A stretch of DNA of 64,000 nt from contig NZ_LT907978.1 of assembly GCF_900209925.1 (NCBI RefSeq), positions 1,485,219-1,549,218 of the forward strand. The letters are read 5' to 3'. The translations under genes and the position numbers were made by a program. This document shows, piece after piece, positions 26,064 to 33,987 of this stretch (its first letter is position 1; each line of letters begins with the position of its first letter). A model generated the notes under the pieces. The model searched no databases, was not told where the DNA came from, and saw only the letters and a program-made list of their open reading frames with translations. This DNA comes from Anaerobutyricum hallii. Lineage in GTDB: Bacteria; Bacillota; Clostridia; Lachnospirales; Lachnospiraceae.

Positions 26064-27005
26064 TTAGTAATTCAGTATCTCTTTTCCTAATTCTTCGTCA
26101 GCATAGAGGATATCGATATATCCACCAAGTAATGCACCATGCAGTGCTTCTTTTTTTTCAAGTCCGGAAGCAACACCTATCTTACAGGGGATTTTCTTTA
26201 ATTCTTCTAAAGTAAGACTGATACGTCTCCTTGAAAAGGAACTACTTACTGCTTCTCCGGATGCATTAAAAAAACAAGTGCATACATCTCCTACAGCTCC
26301 TTTTTTTTCTAATTCAACAAAATCTTCTTCTTTTAAAGAACCAGAATGATATAAAATAGTATTCCGACTTAAATTTCCTATACCAAAAAGGGCAATCTGG
26401 CAATCACGTCCTAAAGTAAGTGCAGCGGAAATATTTCTTTCTTGTTTTAACATATCAGCAATTTCTGCGGAATCTACTGCAACAGGCGCAGGAATTACAT
26501 AAGCCTCTCCACATCCTGCCCGGGCAATCGCCTGTGACAAATCATCTGCTCCAACAGGAACAGACGTCAGATTTGTCTTTCCATTAAGCTGAACTACTTT
26601 TACATTCTTCACACCAAGATCTGAAATATAATTTGCAAAACTCTTCATTGTACGACCCCAGGCAGTTCCGATAATGCTTCCATCTTTTAAATAGGAAGAT
26701 AAGTCCTTTGCTGCTGCCCTGCATACATCTTCCTGTACAGCAATTGACGTGCTTGACAGTTTAGGAACAAGAAATACTTTCTTTAACCCATATCGTTTTT
26801 GTAAAGAATCGGATAATTCTTCATTCGATAATACCGGATATTCTACAGTAATCTTAATATATCCCATCTCTTCTGCTTTTTTTAACATTCTGCTGACGGT
26901 AGATACCGAAATTCCCTCTTCCTGTGCAATGATCTTCTGATCCATATGCGATTCATAATATTTTTTTGCCACTCGAATTATTTTGATTATTTTATCATTC
27001 TTCAT
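26064..27005 (-). CDS. SorC-family sugar-binding transcriptional regulator (copy 1)
   Basis: About 313 residues. The N-terminal helix-turn-helix reads VAKKYYESHMDQKIIAQEEG and SVSTVSRMLKKAEEMGYIKI. The C-terminal sugar-phosphate-binding domain has GTAWGRTMKSFANYI, VKVVQLNG, FGIGNLS and GAVGDVCTCFFNASG, typical for SorC/DeoR-type effector domains that bind phosphorylated sugars. The start at 27005 is chosen because GTGGGGG lies upstream. It is divergent from the symporter gene at 27557 and may control it (inference from position). It is a paralogue of the regulator at 38263. Confidence 0.85.
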   Translation of the reverse strand: MKNDKIIKIIRVAKKYYESHMDQKIIAQEEGISVSTVSRMLKKAEEMGYIKITVEYPVLSNEELSDSLQKRYGLKKVFLVPKLSSTSIAVQEDVCRAAAKDLSSYLKDGSIIGTAWGRTMKSFANYISDLGVKNVKVVQLNGKTNLTSVPVGADDLSQAIARAGCGEAYVIPAPVAVDSAEIADMLKQERNISAALTLGRDCQIALFGIGNLSRNTILYHSGSLKEEDFVELEKKGAVGDVCTCFFNASGEAVSSSFSRRRISLTLEELKKIPCKIGVASGLEKKEALHGALLGGYIDILYADEELGKEILNY

Positions 27006-27028
27006 ACGTTTCCCCCACATTTACCATT

Positions 27029-27057
27029 ATTATAAAATACCAATAGGATAGTGTCAA
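27029..27057 (-). promoter_or_regulatory. Sigma-A promoter of SorC regulator copy 1
   Basis: On the minus strand TTGACA (27057-27052) and TATAAT (27034-27029) with a 17-bp spacer, both perfect. The 5' UTR would be short, about 15-20 nt. Confidence 0.8.
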
Positions 27058-27137
27058 TCAATAGAAATCGAAAAAATGAAAATATTTGCAAAAATTAAAT
27101 GTATAGAAATATAAACATAGAAATAATTGCATTTTTA

Positions 27138-27166
27138 TTGACTTATATGAAAAATCCTGTTATACT
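27138..27166 (+). promoter_or_regulatory. Sigma-A promoter of the symporter gene
   Basis: TTGACT (27138-27143) and TATACT (27161-27166) with a 17-bp spacer. It is 390 bp upstream of the symporter start, so it would produce an unusually long leader. Confidence 0.65.
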
Positions 27167-27172
27167 TCAACA

Positions 27173-27556
27173 AGTAAGTGTTTATAACATTTTAAAACAT
27201 TTGGTATGTTCCTAACCAGATTTTTTTACAGAATATCTTCTGTACAGATCAGGTTATTCAACATTTTCAGGAAAAGTTATCCTGAATTTCTTTCTCCCGA
27301 AGGTTCTTTCACTTCTGTTTATATTTCCCTACTCTACTACAGTTCCAAAAAGAAACTTTGGGAGAAGTTTAAGATTTAATCAATACTCCTCATTTATAGA
27401 AGGCAGAACCTTTTCGATGGAAATAAAAATATAACGATTCATGATAAGAATTGATTTCAGTTATGAAATATGATAGAATAAGTTTTACGGATTATGGCAT
27501 TGTATTAAGCAATGCCATAATTTATGTCCAAAGAAAAGGAAAGTGAGAAAGGTATT
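27173..27556 (+). promoter_or_regulatory. Long structured 5' leader of the symporter gene
   Basis: About 385 nt without a credible gene. It contains TCAGGA/TCCTGA (around 27270), a long-range stem TCTCCC...GGGAGA (27293-27298 with 27360-27365) extended by AAGGTTCTTT against AAAGAAACTTT, and a perfect 11-bp hairpin TTATGGCATTG/CAATGCCATAA (27492-27520) ending 36 nt before ATG. This looks like a cis-regulatory leader, but I recognise no known riboswitch class. Confidence 0.4.
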
Positions 27557-28789
27557 ATGAAAGAAAAAAAGAAAATGTCACTGGCAATGCAGATATTTAT
27601 TGCATTGGTTCTGGCGATTGCTGCCGGACTTCTTTTGCAAAGATATGCGCAGTTTGCCGAAACGTATATCAAGCCATTTGGAACAATCTTCTTAAATCTA
27701 CTTAAATTTATCGTTGTTCCTATCGTGCTGTTTTCCATCATGTGTGGAATCATCTCGATGCGCGATATTAAAAAAGTTGGGGCAATCGGTTTGAAAACAG
27801 TTGTTTACTATATGTGTACTACTGCTTTTGCTATTACTTTTGGTCTGATCGGCGGTAACTTATTTAAAAAATTATTTCCTGTAATTGCCACCACAGATCT
27901 ATCTTATGAAATCGGAGAGAAAACATCCTTAATGGATACGATTGTAAATATTTTTCCTTCCAATTTTATTTCTCCAATGGTCGAAGCAAATATGCTTCAG
28001 GTTATTGTTATGGCAATATTAATCGGTTTTGCTATTATTCTTGTTGGGGACGAAAAGAATGACCGGATTATTACGGCTTGTAATGATTTAAATGATATAT
28101 TTATGAAATGTATGGAAATGATTTTGAAATTATCTCCAGTCGGTGTGTTCTGTCTGCTTTGTCCAGTAGTTGCCGCGAATGGAGCAACGATTATTGGCTC
28201 TCTTGCCATGGTACTTTTAGCAGCTTATGTATGTTATGTTATTCATGCCGTTATTGTTTACTCGCTTGCTGTAAAAACACTCGGTGGAATCAGTCCGGTG
28301 ACATTCTTTAAAGAAATGCTTCCAGCTATCATGTTTGCATTTTCAAGTGCGTCTTCTGTTGGAACACTTCCTATTAATATGGAGTGTACAGAAAAACTGG
28401 GAGTGTCTAAAGAGATTTCGTCTTTTATTCTCCCACTGGGTGCAACAATTAACATGGATGGTACTGCAATCTATCAAGGGGTATGTGCAATCTTCATCGC
28501 TTCTTGCTATGGAATTCATCTCACCCTTCCACAAATGCTTACGATCATTTTCACTGCTACTTTAGCGTCTATCGGTACAGCCGGTGTTCCTGGAGCAGGA
28601 ATGGTTATGCTTGCGATGGTACTTACTTCGGTTGGACTTCCTGTTGACGGAATTGCTTTAGTTGCCGGAGTTGACCGTATCTTTGACATGGGACGTACAA
28701 CGGTTAATATTACCGGAGATGCTTCTTGCTGCGTTGTTGTATCAAACCTTGAGAAAAAACGAGAAGCACGAAAACTTACAAAAAACTAA
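27557..28789 (+). CDS. Dicarboxylate/amino acid:cation symporter (DAACS family)
   Basis: About 410 residues, all hydrophobic apart from a lysine-rich N-terminus. Family signatures: NLLKFIVVPIVLFSIMCGI, FAFSSASSVGTLPINMECTEKLGV (the serine-rich re-entrant loop), PLGATINMDGTAIYQG (the NMDGT cation/substrate motif), ASIGTAGVPGAGMVML (second hairpin loop) and GVDRIFDMGRTTVNITGDA. These proteins import glutamate, aspartate, C4-dicarboxylates or serine with Na+ or H+. The start at 27557 is set by GAGAAAGG; the ORF from 27524 lacks a ribosome binding site. Substrate cannot be told from sequence. Confidence 0.88.
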   Translation: MKEKKKMSLAMQIFIALVLAIAAGLLLQRYAQFAETYIKPFGTIFLNLLKFIVVPIVLFSIMCGIISMRDIKKVGAIGLKTVVYYMCTTAFAITFGLIGGNLFKKLFPVIATTDLSYEIGEKTSLMDTIVNIFPSNFISPMVEANMLQVIVMAILIGFAIILVGDEKNDRIITACNDLNDIFMKCMEMILKLSPVGVFCLLCPVVAANGATIIGSLAMVLLAAYVCYVIHAVIVYSLAVKTLGGISPVTFFKEMLPAIMFAFSSASSVGTLPINMECTEKLGVSKEISSFILPLGATINMDGTAIYQGVCAIFIASCYGIHLTLPQMLTIIFTATLASIGTAGVPGAGMVMLAMVLTSVGLPVDGIALVAGVDRIFDMGRTTVNITGDASCCVVVSNLEKKREARKLTKN

Positions 28790-28834
28790 TTTCAAGCATA
28801 CCGGAATATTTTTGAAAAAATACAAAAAATAATA

Positions 28835-28930
28835 AATGCACATAGCGAATCTTCTATTGTTATTGCAAGAGAAAGTTATCTCTTTATTTTTCTTTGCACA
28901 AAAACTGATTCGACTATGTGCATTTTTTGT
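28835..28930 (+). terminator. Terminator after the symporter gene
   Basis: AATGCACATAGCGAATC (28835-28851) pairs with 28907-28924 with a one-base bulge, enclosing a smaller hairpin, and is followed by TTTTTTG. A 17-bp stem of this kind is strong. Confidence 0.8.
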
Positions 28931-29443
28931 TATATCATATGCGATATAGCCGCCAACATTCTTATATTTTTAATCTACACAATGGTATTAACCGTTTATT
29001 TTCTAAAATTTAGTTCTTTGTTTCTATTATTCCACGAAAATCTCCCCAAAATCAGGCAAAAAAACTAATGAAATTATAAGTACAATCTATAAATAACCAG
29101 AAACCATGCTATTTCGCATTCTGTTTTACTATTTATAAATTGATTTTTAAGAAAAAATGGCACATCCTATGTAAATTATTTGTTTTACAGTATTTATCTA
29201 ACATTTTTCAGAAGATATATGTTATTAATTGTAATATATTAATTAATATTAATTGATAAAAATGCATCTTGAAGTTTTTTTTGAGATGTTGTATGCTGTA
29301 GAAAAGGTTTTTGAGGCATTTTAAAGCTTTTAGGGGGAATATACCCTTATCAAAACTTAACAGTATTGATAACGTCTCAAAAACAACGAAAAATAGAGCT
29401 GTGAGTTTTATCAAAACTTATTATCAAAATTGGAGGATTATCA
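28931..29443. other. AT-rich region with paired repeats upstream of the serine recombinase
   Basis: About 510 bp without a gene. Near the recombinase it holds an inverted pair TTTTTGAGATGTT (29278-29290) and AACGTCTCAAAAA (29371-29383), and a direct repeat TATCAAAACTTA (29348-29359 and 29409-29420) with a third partial copy TATCAAAATT at 29422. This could be the recombinase's own crossover and binding site (a res-like region) and/or its operator. Confidence 0.45.
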
Positions 29444-30025
29444 ATGGTTTACGGATACTGCCGGGTATCAACGAAGGGACAGGCGAAAGACGGAAACAGT
29501 ATAGAGGCACAAGAGGCGGCAGTAAGAGAAGCGGGTGCAGAAGAAATATATGCAGATGCATTTACAGGGACAAAGAAACACAGACCACAACTGGACAAGT
29601 TGCTAAAAGTGATACAAGATGGCGATAAAGTTGTTGTAACTAAGTTAGACAGAATTGCAAGAAGTGCCACGCAGGGAATCGCATTGATAGATACGATGCT
29701 TGATAAAGGAGTCACTGTACATATTTTAAATATGGGTATTATGGATAATACGCCTACCGGCAAGCTGATTCGAACAATTATGCTTGCCTTTGCTGAGTTT
29801 GAACGTGATATGATTGTTGAACGAACCCAGGAAGGAAAGGCGATTGCCAGACAAAAAGAAGATTTTAAAGAAGGAAGACCTCGAATCAGCAAGATAAAGA
29901 TAGATCATGCCCTTTCTCTTTTAGAAGAAGGATATAGTTATAAACAAGTTGAGAGCATGACCGGGATCAGTACCGCTACACTTGCCAGAAGAAAAAGAGA
30001 ACGGATTTTAGAAGAAGAATTTTAA
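29444..30025 (+). CDS. Small serine recombinase (resolvase/invertase type)
   Basis: The 193-residue protein has the full resolvase catalytic domain: [21 protein letters not shown] (catalytic Ser at ~9), [17 protein letters not shown], the [17 protein letters not shown]-helix, and a C-terminal helix-turn-helix ([28 protein letters not shown]). The size fits transposon-resolvase or DNA-invertase enzymes rather than large integrases. The ribosome binding site is GGAGGATTATCA before ATG. Its stop is 20 nt before the coiled-coil gene, with which it forms a two-gene unit ended by a terminator at 31009. No transposase lies next to it. Confidence 0.85.
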   Translation: MVYGYCRVSTKGQAKDGNSIEAQEAAVREAGAEEIYADAFTGTKKHRPQLDKLLKVIQDGDKVVVTKLDRIARSATQGIALIDTMLDKGVTVHILNMGIMDNTPTGKLIRTIMLAFAEFERDMIVERTQEGKAIARQKEDFKEGRPRISKIKIDHALSLLEEGYSYKQVESMTGISTATLARRKRERILEEEF

Positions 30026-30045
30026 GAAAATTGGAGGAATTTATT

Positions 30046-30987
30046 ATGGCAAATTTTGCAATTGCAGCCGATGAAAATGTTATCGCCCGTGGCAATAAGC
30101 TTATAGAGGAATTACAAGAACCTGGAGAAAAAAAAGGAGTTACACTGAATCGTCTTTTTGATCTTGTATCCACCCATTTGCAGGAAGATCAATTAAAAAG
30201 AAGCGGCGTAGATACAGAGGCACTAGATGCTTCCATTACGAATATTCGTAATCTATTCACTGCCGCCCTCTCCGGAAAAGAAGAAATCCGGACAGAATAT
30301 GAACGCCGTATGGCAGAACTTCGGGAAAAAAACGAAGAATTAGAAAAAAACTATAAGATTCAACTGGGGAAACTCATTACAGAGAAGGAAGAAGCTCTAC
30401 GAAAATACAATGATCTAAAAGAATTGCAGGAAACCGCAGAATCTGCAAGAAAAGCTGCCGAAGAACAAACGGCCTCTGCTGTGAATCTTGCAAAAGAAAA
30501 AGATAAAACAAATATCATGCTGATGGAAAAGTTACGTATAGCAGAACAAAAAGCTAAAAATTATAATTCTTTAGAACAAAAAGTGACTTCTTTAAATCAG
30601 GAAGTTTCAAATCTGCAATTTAAAATAAAAGACTACGAAAAAAACGAACTTTTACATATTAAAGAGATAGAGCAGTTAAAAAAAGAAAAAGAGAATGATT
30701 CTTCTACTATCGAAAAGTTAAATCAGGAAAAACTGCATATGAAGGAAAATACACAAAAGGAGCTTTCCGAAAAAGAATCCCTTCTTACTACTCAGGAAAA
30801 GGAATTAAATACTTTACGTATTCAGCTTGCAGAACAGGTAAAAGATGCCGAGCTTATAAAAGAACGAGCTGTTATTGAAAAAGAAAGGGAAATGATTTCC
30901 AAAACAGAAGAACTTCGAAATACACTTGATATAATAAAAGAAGAAAAGTATAATTTACAACTTGAACTGAGTCGATTAAAAAAATAA
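30046..30987 (+). CDS. Long coiled-coil protein, partner of the serine recombinase
   Basis: The 313-residue protein. The N-terminal ~75 residues (IAADENVIARGNKLIEELQE...GVTLNRLFDLVSTHLQEDQL) could be a small helical DNA-binding or dimerisation domain. From ~90 to the end it is nearly continuous coiled coil rich in E, K and L (RRMAELREKNEELEKNY, LNQEVSNLQFKIKDYEKNE). There is no signal peptide or membrane segment. The layout recalls KfrA-type plasmid proteins, but I cannot show homology. The start at 30046 is set by GGAGGA. It may be an accessory factor for recombination or DNA bridging (inference). Confidence 0.75.
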   Translation: MANFAIAADENVIARGNKLIEELQEPGEKKGVTLNRLFDLVSTHLQEDQLKRSGVDTEALDASITNIRNLFTAALSGKEEIRTEYERRMAELREKNEELEKNYKIQLGKLITEKEEALRKYNDLKELQETAESARKAAEEQTASAVNLAKEKDKTNIMLMEKLRIAEQKAKNYNSLEQKVTSLNQEVSNLQFKIKDYEKNELLHIKEIEQLKKEKENDSSTIEKLNQEKLHMKENTQKELSEKESLLTTQEKELNTLRIQLAEQVKDAELIKERAVIEKEREMISKTEELRNTLDIIKEEKYNLQLELSRLKK

Positions 30988-31008
30988 TTTATTTATTTCT
31001 ATAACAAG

Positions 31009-31055
31009 AGGGATGCCTGCCGTTATGATTGATAATCTTATCTGCAGACATCCCT
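31009..31055 (+). terminator. Terminator of the recombinase/coiled-coil unit
   Basis: AGGGATG and CTGC pair with GCAG and CATCCCT (one mismatch between them). The T-run after the stem is weak. Confidence 0.6.
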
Positions 31056-31161
31056 TAAAATCTTTCATTATCCCTACATTTATTATTTTTCATATAGCCA
31101 ATTTCGTGTTATAATCGCTTAAGTAAAAAAAATGTAAACATAACAGGAAGTGATTTTATTT

Positions 31162-32529
31162 ATGAAAAGAATTGATTTTGACAACGGAAAAATTACTACC
31201 AACATCTTTCAAGCAGCCATACCGATGTTAATTGCACAGATTTTAAGTCTTCTTTATAATATTGTAGATCGAATCTATATTGCAAGAATACCAGATATCG
31301 GAACAACTGCGCTTGGAGCGGTTGGTCTGTGTTTTCCAATTATCGTGATTATTACGGCTTTTAGCAACTTGTTTGGTAGTGGCGGTGCTCCTATCTTTGC
31401 AATTGAAAGAGGACGTAACGATACAAAAAGAGCAGGTATGATCATGAATACCTCCTTTTTTATGCTCACGATATGCTCGATTTTACTGATGTGTGTCGTT
31501 TTTTTATTTGCCAGGCCGATTCTTACAATATTTGGTGCATCTGACAATGCACTTATCTATGCCTATCCTTATATTATGATTTATCTGATTGGAACTTTTC
31601 CGTCAATGATCGCAACCGGAATGAATCCTTTTATTAATGCACAAGGATATGCAACAACAGGTATGATTTCTGTTATTATCGGAGCCATAGCCAATATTGT
31701 ACTTGATCCTCTTTTTATCTTTGTATTTCATCTTGGTATACGTGGGGCTGCTATAGCAACCGTATTATCGCAATGCTTATCTGCTGGATTTGTATTCTAT
31801 TTTCTTTCAAAAAAAGCAGAATACAAAATTCGATTACTACATAAAGAAGAAATTAAGAATTGCGGGAAAGATGCAAAAAATATCGTCAGTCTTGGAACAG
31901 CAGGATTTGTTATGCAGCTTACAAACAGCCTTGTGACGATTTGCTGCAATAATGTTCTTGCAGCAACAGGAGGAGATGTTTATGTATCAGTTATGACAAT
32001 CATATCTAGTGTACGACAAATGATAGAAACCCCAATATGGTCTATTTCTGAAGGATCTTCTCCGATTATCAGTTATAATTATGGAGCAAAACGACCAAAA
32101 AAAGTAATCAAGGCATGGATCACTATGTCTGTTCTTGCTTTAATTTACAGTCTTATTGCCTGGGGAATCATTCTTCTTGCTCCAAAATTCTTAATTGGAA
32201 TCTTTAGCTCGGATAAAAGTCTTATGATTGATACAATTCCTGCAATGAAGCTTTACTTTGCAGCCTTTATTTTTATGATTTTTCAATATACCGGACAGAC
32301 AATGTTTAAATCTCTCAATAAGAAAAAACAGGCAATTTTTTTCTCCTTACTGCGTAAAGTCATCATTGTTGTACCATTGACATATTTACTTCCGTATGCT
32401 TGTCATATGGGATGTAACGGTGTTTTCATAGCAGAACCAGTATCCAATGTACTTGGCGGAAGCCTGTGCTTTATCGTCATGCTCGCTACTGTCCTTCCAG
32501 AATTAAAGAGAATGAATCCTGATTTGTAA
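31162..32529 (+). CDS. MATE-family efflux transporter
   Basis: The 455-residue protein has twelve predicted membrane helices in two halves. Typical MATE landmarks are FQAAIPMLIAQILSLLYNIVDRIYIARI at the N-terminus, GLCFPIIVIITAFSNLFGSGGAPIFAIERG, YIMIYLIGTFPSM, GAIANIVLDPLFIFVF and EGSSPIISYNYGAKRPKKV in the second half. These are Na+ or H+-coupled exporters of cationic or other compounds. The ATG at 31162 (AGGAAGTG upstream) is preferred over GTG 31150, which overlaps the ribosome binding site. It is a single gene with no regulator beside it. Substrate unknown. Confidence 0.88.
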   Translation: MKRIDFDNGKITTNIFQAAIPMLIAQILSLLYNIVDRIYIARIPDIGTTALGAVGLCFPIIVIITAFSNLFGSGGAPIFAIERGRNDTKRAGMIMNTSFFMLTICSILLMCVVFLFARPILTIFGASDNALIYAYPYIMIYLIGTFPSMIATGMNPFINAQGYATTGMISVIIGAIANIVLDPLFIFVFHLGIRGAAIATVLSQCLSAGFVFYFLSKKAEYKIRLLHKEEIKNCGKDAKNIVSLGTAGFVMQLTNSLVTICCNNVLAATGGDVYVSVMTIISSVRQMIETPIWSISEGSSPIISYNYGAKRPKKVIKAWITMSVLALIYSLIAWGIILLAPKFLIGIFSSDKSLMIDTIPAMKLYFAAFIFMIFQYTGQTMFKSLNKKKQAIFFSLLRKVIIVVPLTYLLPYACHMGCNGVFIAEPVSNVLGGSLCFIVMLATVLPELKRMNPDL

Positions 32530-32722
32530 GGCGAAACAGATGAAATCAGGATTTCTACCTGAGAAAAATAAGGGGATTGTCCCAAAGTCTGTGATTTTTA
32601 TTCAAATGAAAATCTCCAGTTTGAATGTCAATCCTTTAAAATTTAATTCCATAGAAAGCCATAATATTCTGGAAAATTCCATTCTCACCAACTATGGATT
32701 TAGATTAGACAGCCGCTGTATT

Positions 32723-32904
32723 CAAGTCGAGCCGCTGCGAGACTTGGCGCGTGATTCTGGTCAGCGTAAGCTGACATATTCTTTACAGAATCACTGCGCA
32801 TCCTCGCGGAGCGTTTATCTCAGTCGGAGATTGGACTCCCACTAAGACAAATTTGCTGTCACTCACCACCTGAAAGAGGTGGGAGTCTTCTCGACTGAGA
32901 TAAA
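32723..32904 (+). ncRNA. Candidate structured RNA, possibly an IS200/IS605 omega-RNA-like remnant
   Basis: A GC-richer island with nested stems: CAAGTC/GACTTG (32723/32741), GCGC-GTGATTCTG with CAGAATCAC-T-GCGC (32747-32799) holding GTCAGC-GTAA-GCTGAC, and a 13-bp closing stem TTTATCTCAGTCG with CGACTGAGATAAA (32814-32826 with 32892-32904). Inside, GACTCCCAC and CCACCT compete for AGGTGGGAGTC (32877-32887). The end resembles right-end hairpins of IS200/IS605 elements, where TnpB guide RNAs arise; no TnpB or IscB gene is present. Strand and identity are inferred. Confidence 0.35.
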
Positions 32905-32935
32905 GCCTTTTGCTGAATTGGAAGGAAACTATGGC

Positions 32936-33100
32936 AAAGAAAAGAGAATTTTTATAAGTATTGCATTTGTGACTTTGTGTTGTGGAATTTTGACTCTGAA
33001 AACTTCGGACTTATTTTTCCGAAGTTTTCGTTTTTCGAGGCAAAATGAAACGTTTAGCGCAACGGAACAAAATCAAACTTATAAAAATTCTCTTTTCTTT
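32936..33100. repeat. 165-bp palindromic, MITE-like element
   Basis: Perfect 24-bp terminal inverted repeats (32936-32959 with 33077-33100, starting AAAGAAAAGAG) surround an interior that can fold back imperfectly to a central 11-bp hairpin GAAAACTTCGG/CCGAAGTTTTC (32998-33029). No coding content. No clear target duplication was found. Confidence 0.55.
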
Positions 33101-33174
33101 AGAAATTTCAATACAATTCAGTTAAGTAATCCCTCTTCAGCAGTGTCGTCTACACCAAATCCATAAATCAATAA

Positions 33175-33948
33175 TTAATGTCTTTGAGCTTTATTGCTGT
33201 AGACTTCACAAAATCTTGCGGCAAAAGACGGTTCTTCCCCACCGGCATAAAGATGAGACACATCCCCTACTTTTAAACCGCGAAAATAAGCAATGCCTTT
33301 TTTTCTTTCTTCTGTTACAAGCTCTGTAACAGATGTTGGAGCTAATGCGAGACTATTCCATAAAGTAAATGGAGAAACATTCCACAAATGCGAAAGGAGT
33401 ACACCTATAAGACCGAAGTGACAGAAAAAGGTAATCGTTTTTGTATTTTCTTTTTCTACGCGATAATGACCATTTTCACGAACATACCCATGTTCTGCAA
33501 GAAGATTATCAAATTCTTGTATGATGTTATCATATACCTCGACCATATCAGAACACTGTGCTACAACGGAATCTCTCCATGCAGTTCTATCCATATATTC
33601 GTTATGTTCTGTCAGATGTTCTGGCATCATATCCCATACGATTCTTGGAAGATATCCTTTTTCGTTTTTCTTTACATCAGGATAAGCTTCCGCCAGTTCG
33701 GGGGCTTTATTTATATCTAATTGTGCAGGAAATTCCTGTAACCAAGATAAAGTTTCAGCTTCGCAGTTCACTGCCGCTAAACAGGGTTTTGCTGTACGCT
33801 GTGCTCTTCCTAATGGAGATATGTAACATTCTCCCATTTGAAGAGTAACCGCTCTCTTGGCTAAAAGATCGGCTTCTCTGCAGCCTTTTTCAGTTAATGT
33901 ATCATTTAAGTAATCGGGATCCCCATGTCTTATAAATAAAATTCTCAT
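33175..33948 (-). CDS. Histidine phosphatase (phosphoglycerate mutase-like) protein
   Basis: The 257-residue protein starts MRILFIRHGDPDYLNDTLTE, with the catalytic RHG motif at ~7-9, followed by SPLGRAQRTAKPC (second Arg) and a late FFCHFGLIGVLLSHL with the second catalytic His. This is the histidine phosphatase branch with a PGAM-like fold. Many members are broad phosphatases rather than mutases, and the insert between the halves (~95-150) is not that of GpmA. It is followed by the large GGDEF-kinase gene upstream on the same strand, 40 bp away, so they may be co-transcribed. Confidence 0.82.
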   Translation of the reverse strand: MRILFIRHGDPDYLNDTLTEKGCREADLLAKRAVTLQMGECYISPLGRAQRTAKPCLAAVNCEAETLSWLQEFPAQLDINKAPELAEAYPDVKKNEKGYLPRIVWDMMPEHLTEHNEYMDRTAWRDSVVAQCSDMVEVYDNIIQEFDNLLAEHGYVRENGHYRVEKENTKTITFFCHFGLIGVLLSHLWNVSPFTLWNSLALAPTSVTELVTEERKKGIAYFRGLKVGDVSHLYAGGEEPSFAARFCEVYSNKAQRH

Positions 33949-33987
33949 TGTATGTATTCCTTTCTTATCTAATTAATATATGTAAAA

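Noticed and set aside
32540-32845. 101-codon open frame in the 32.5-33.2 kb non-coding region
   Set aside because: No ribosome binding site, no recognisable domain, and it overlaps a strongly structured RNA-like element.
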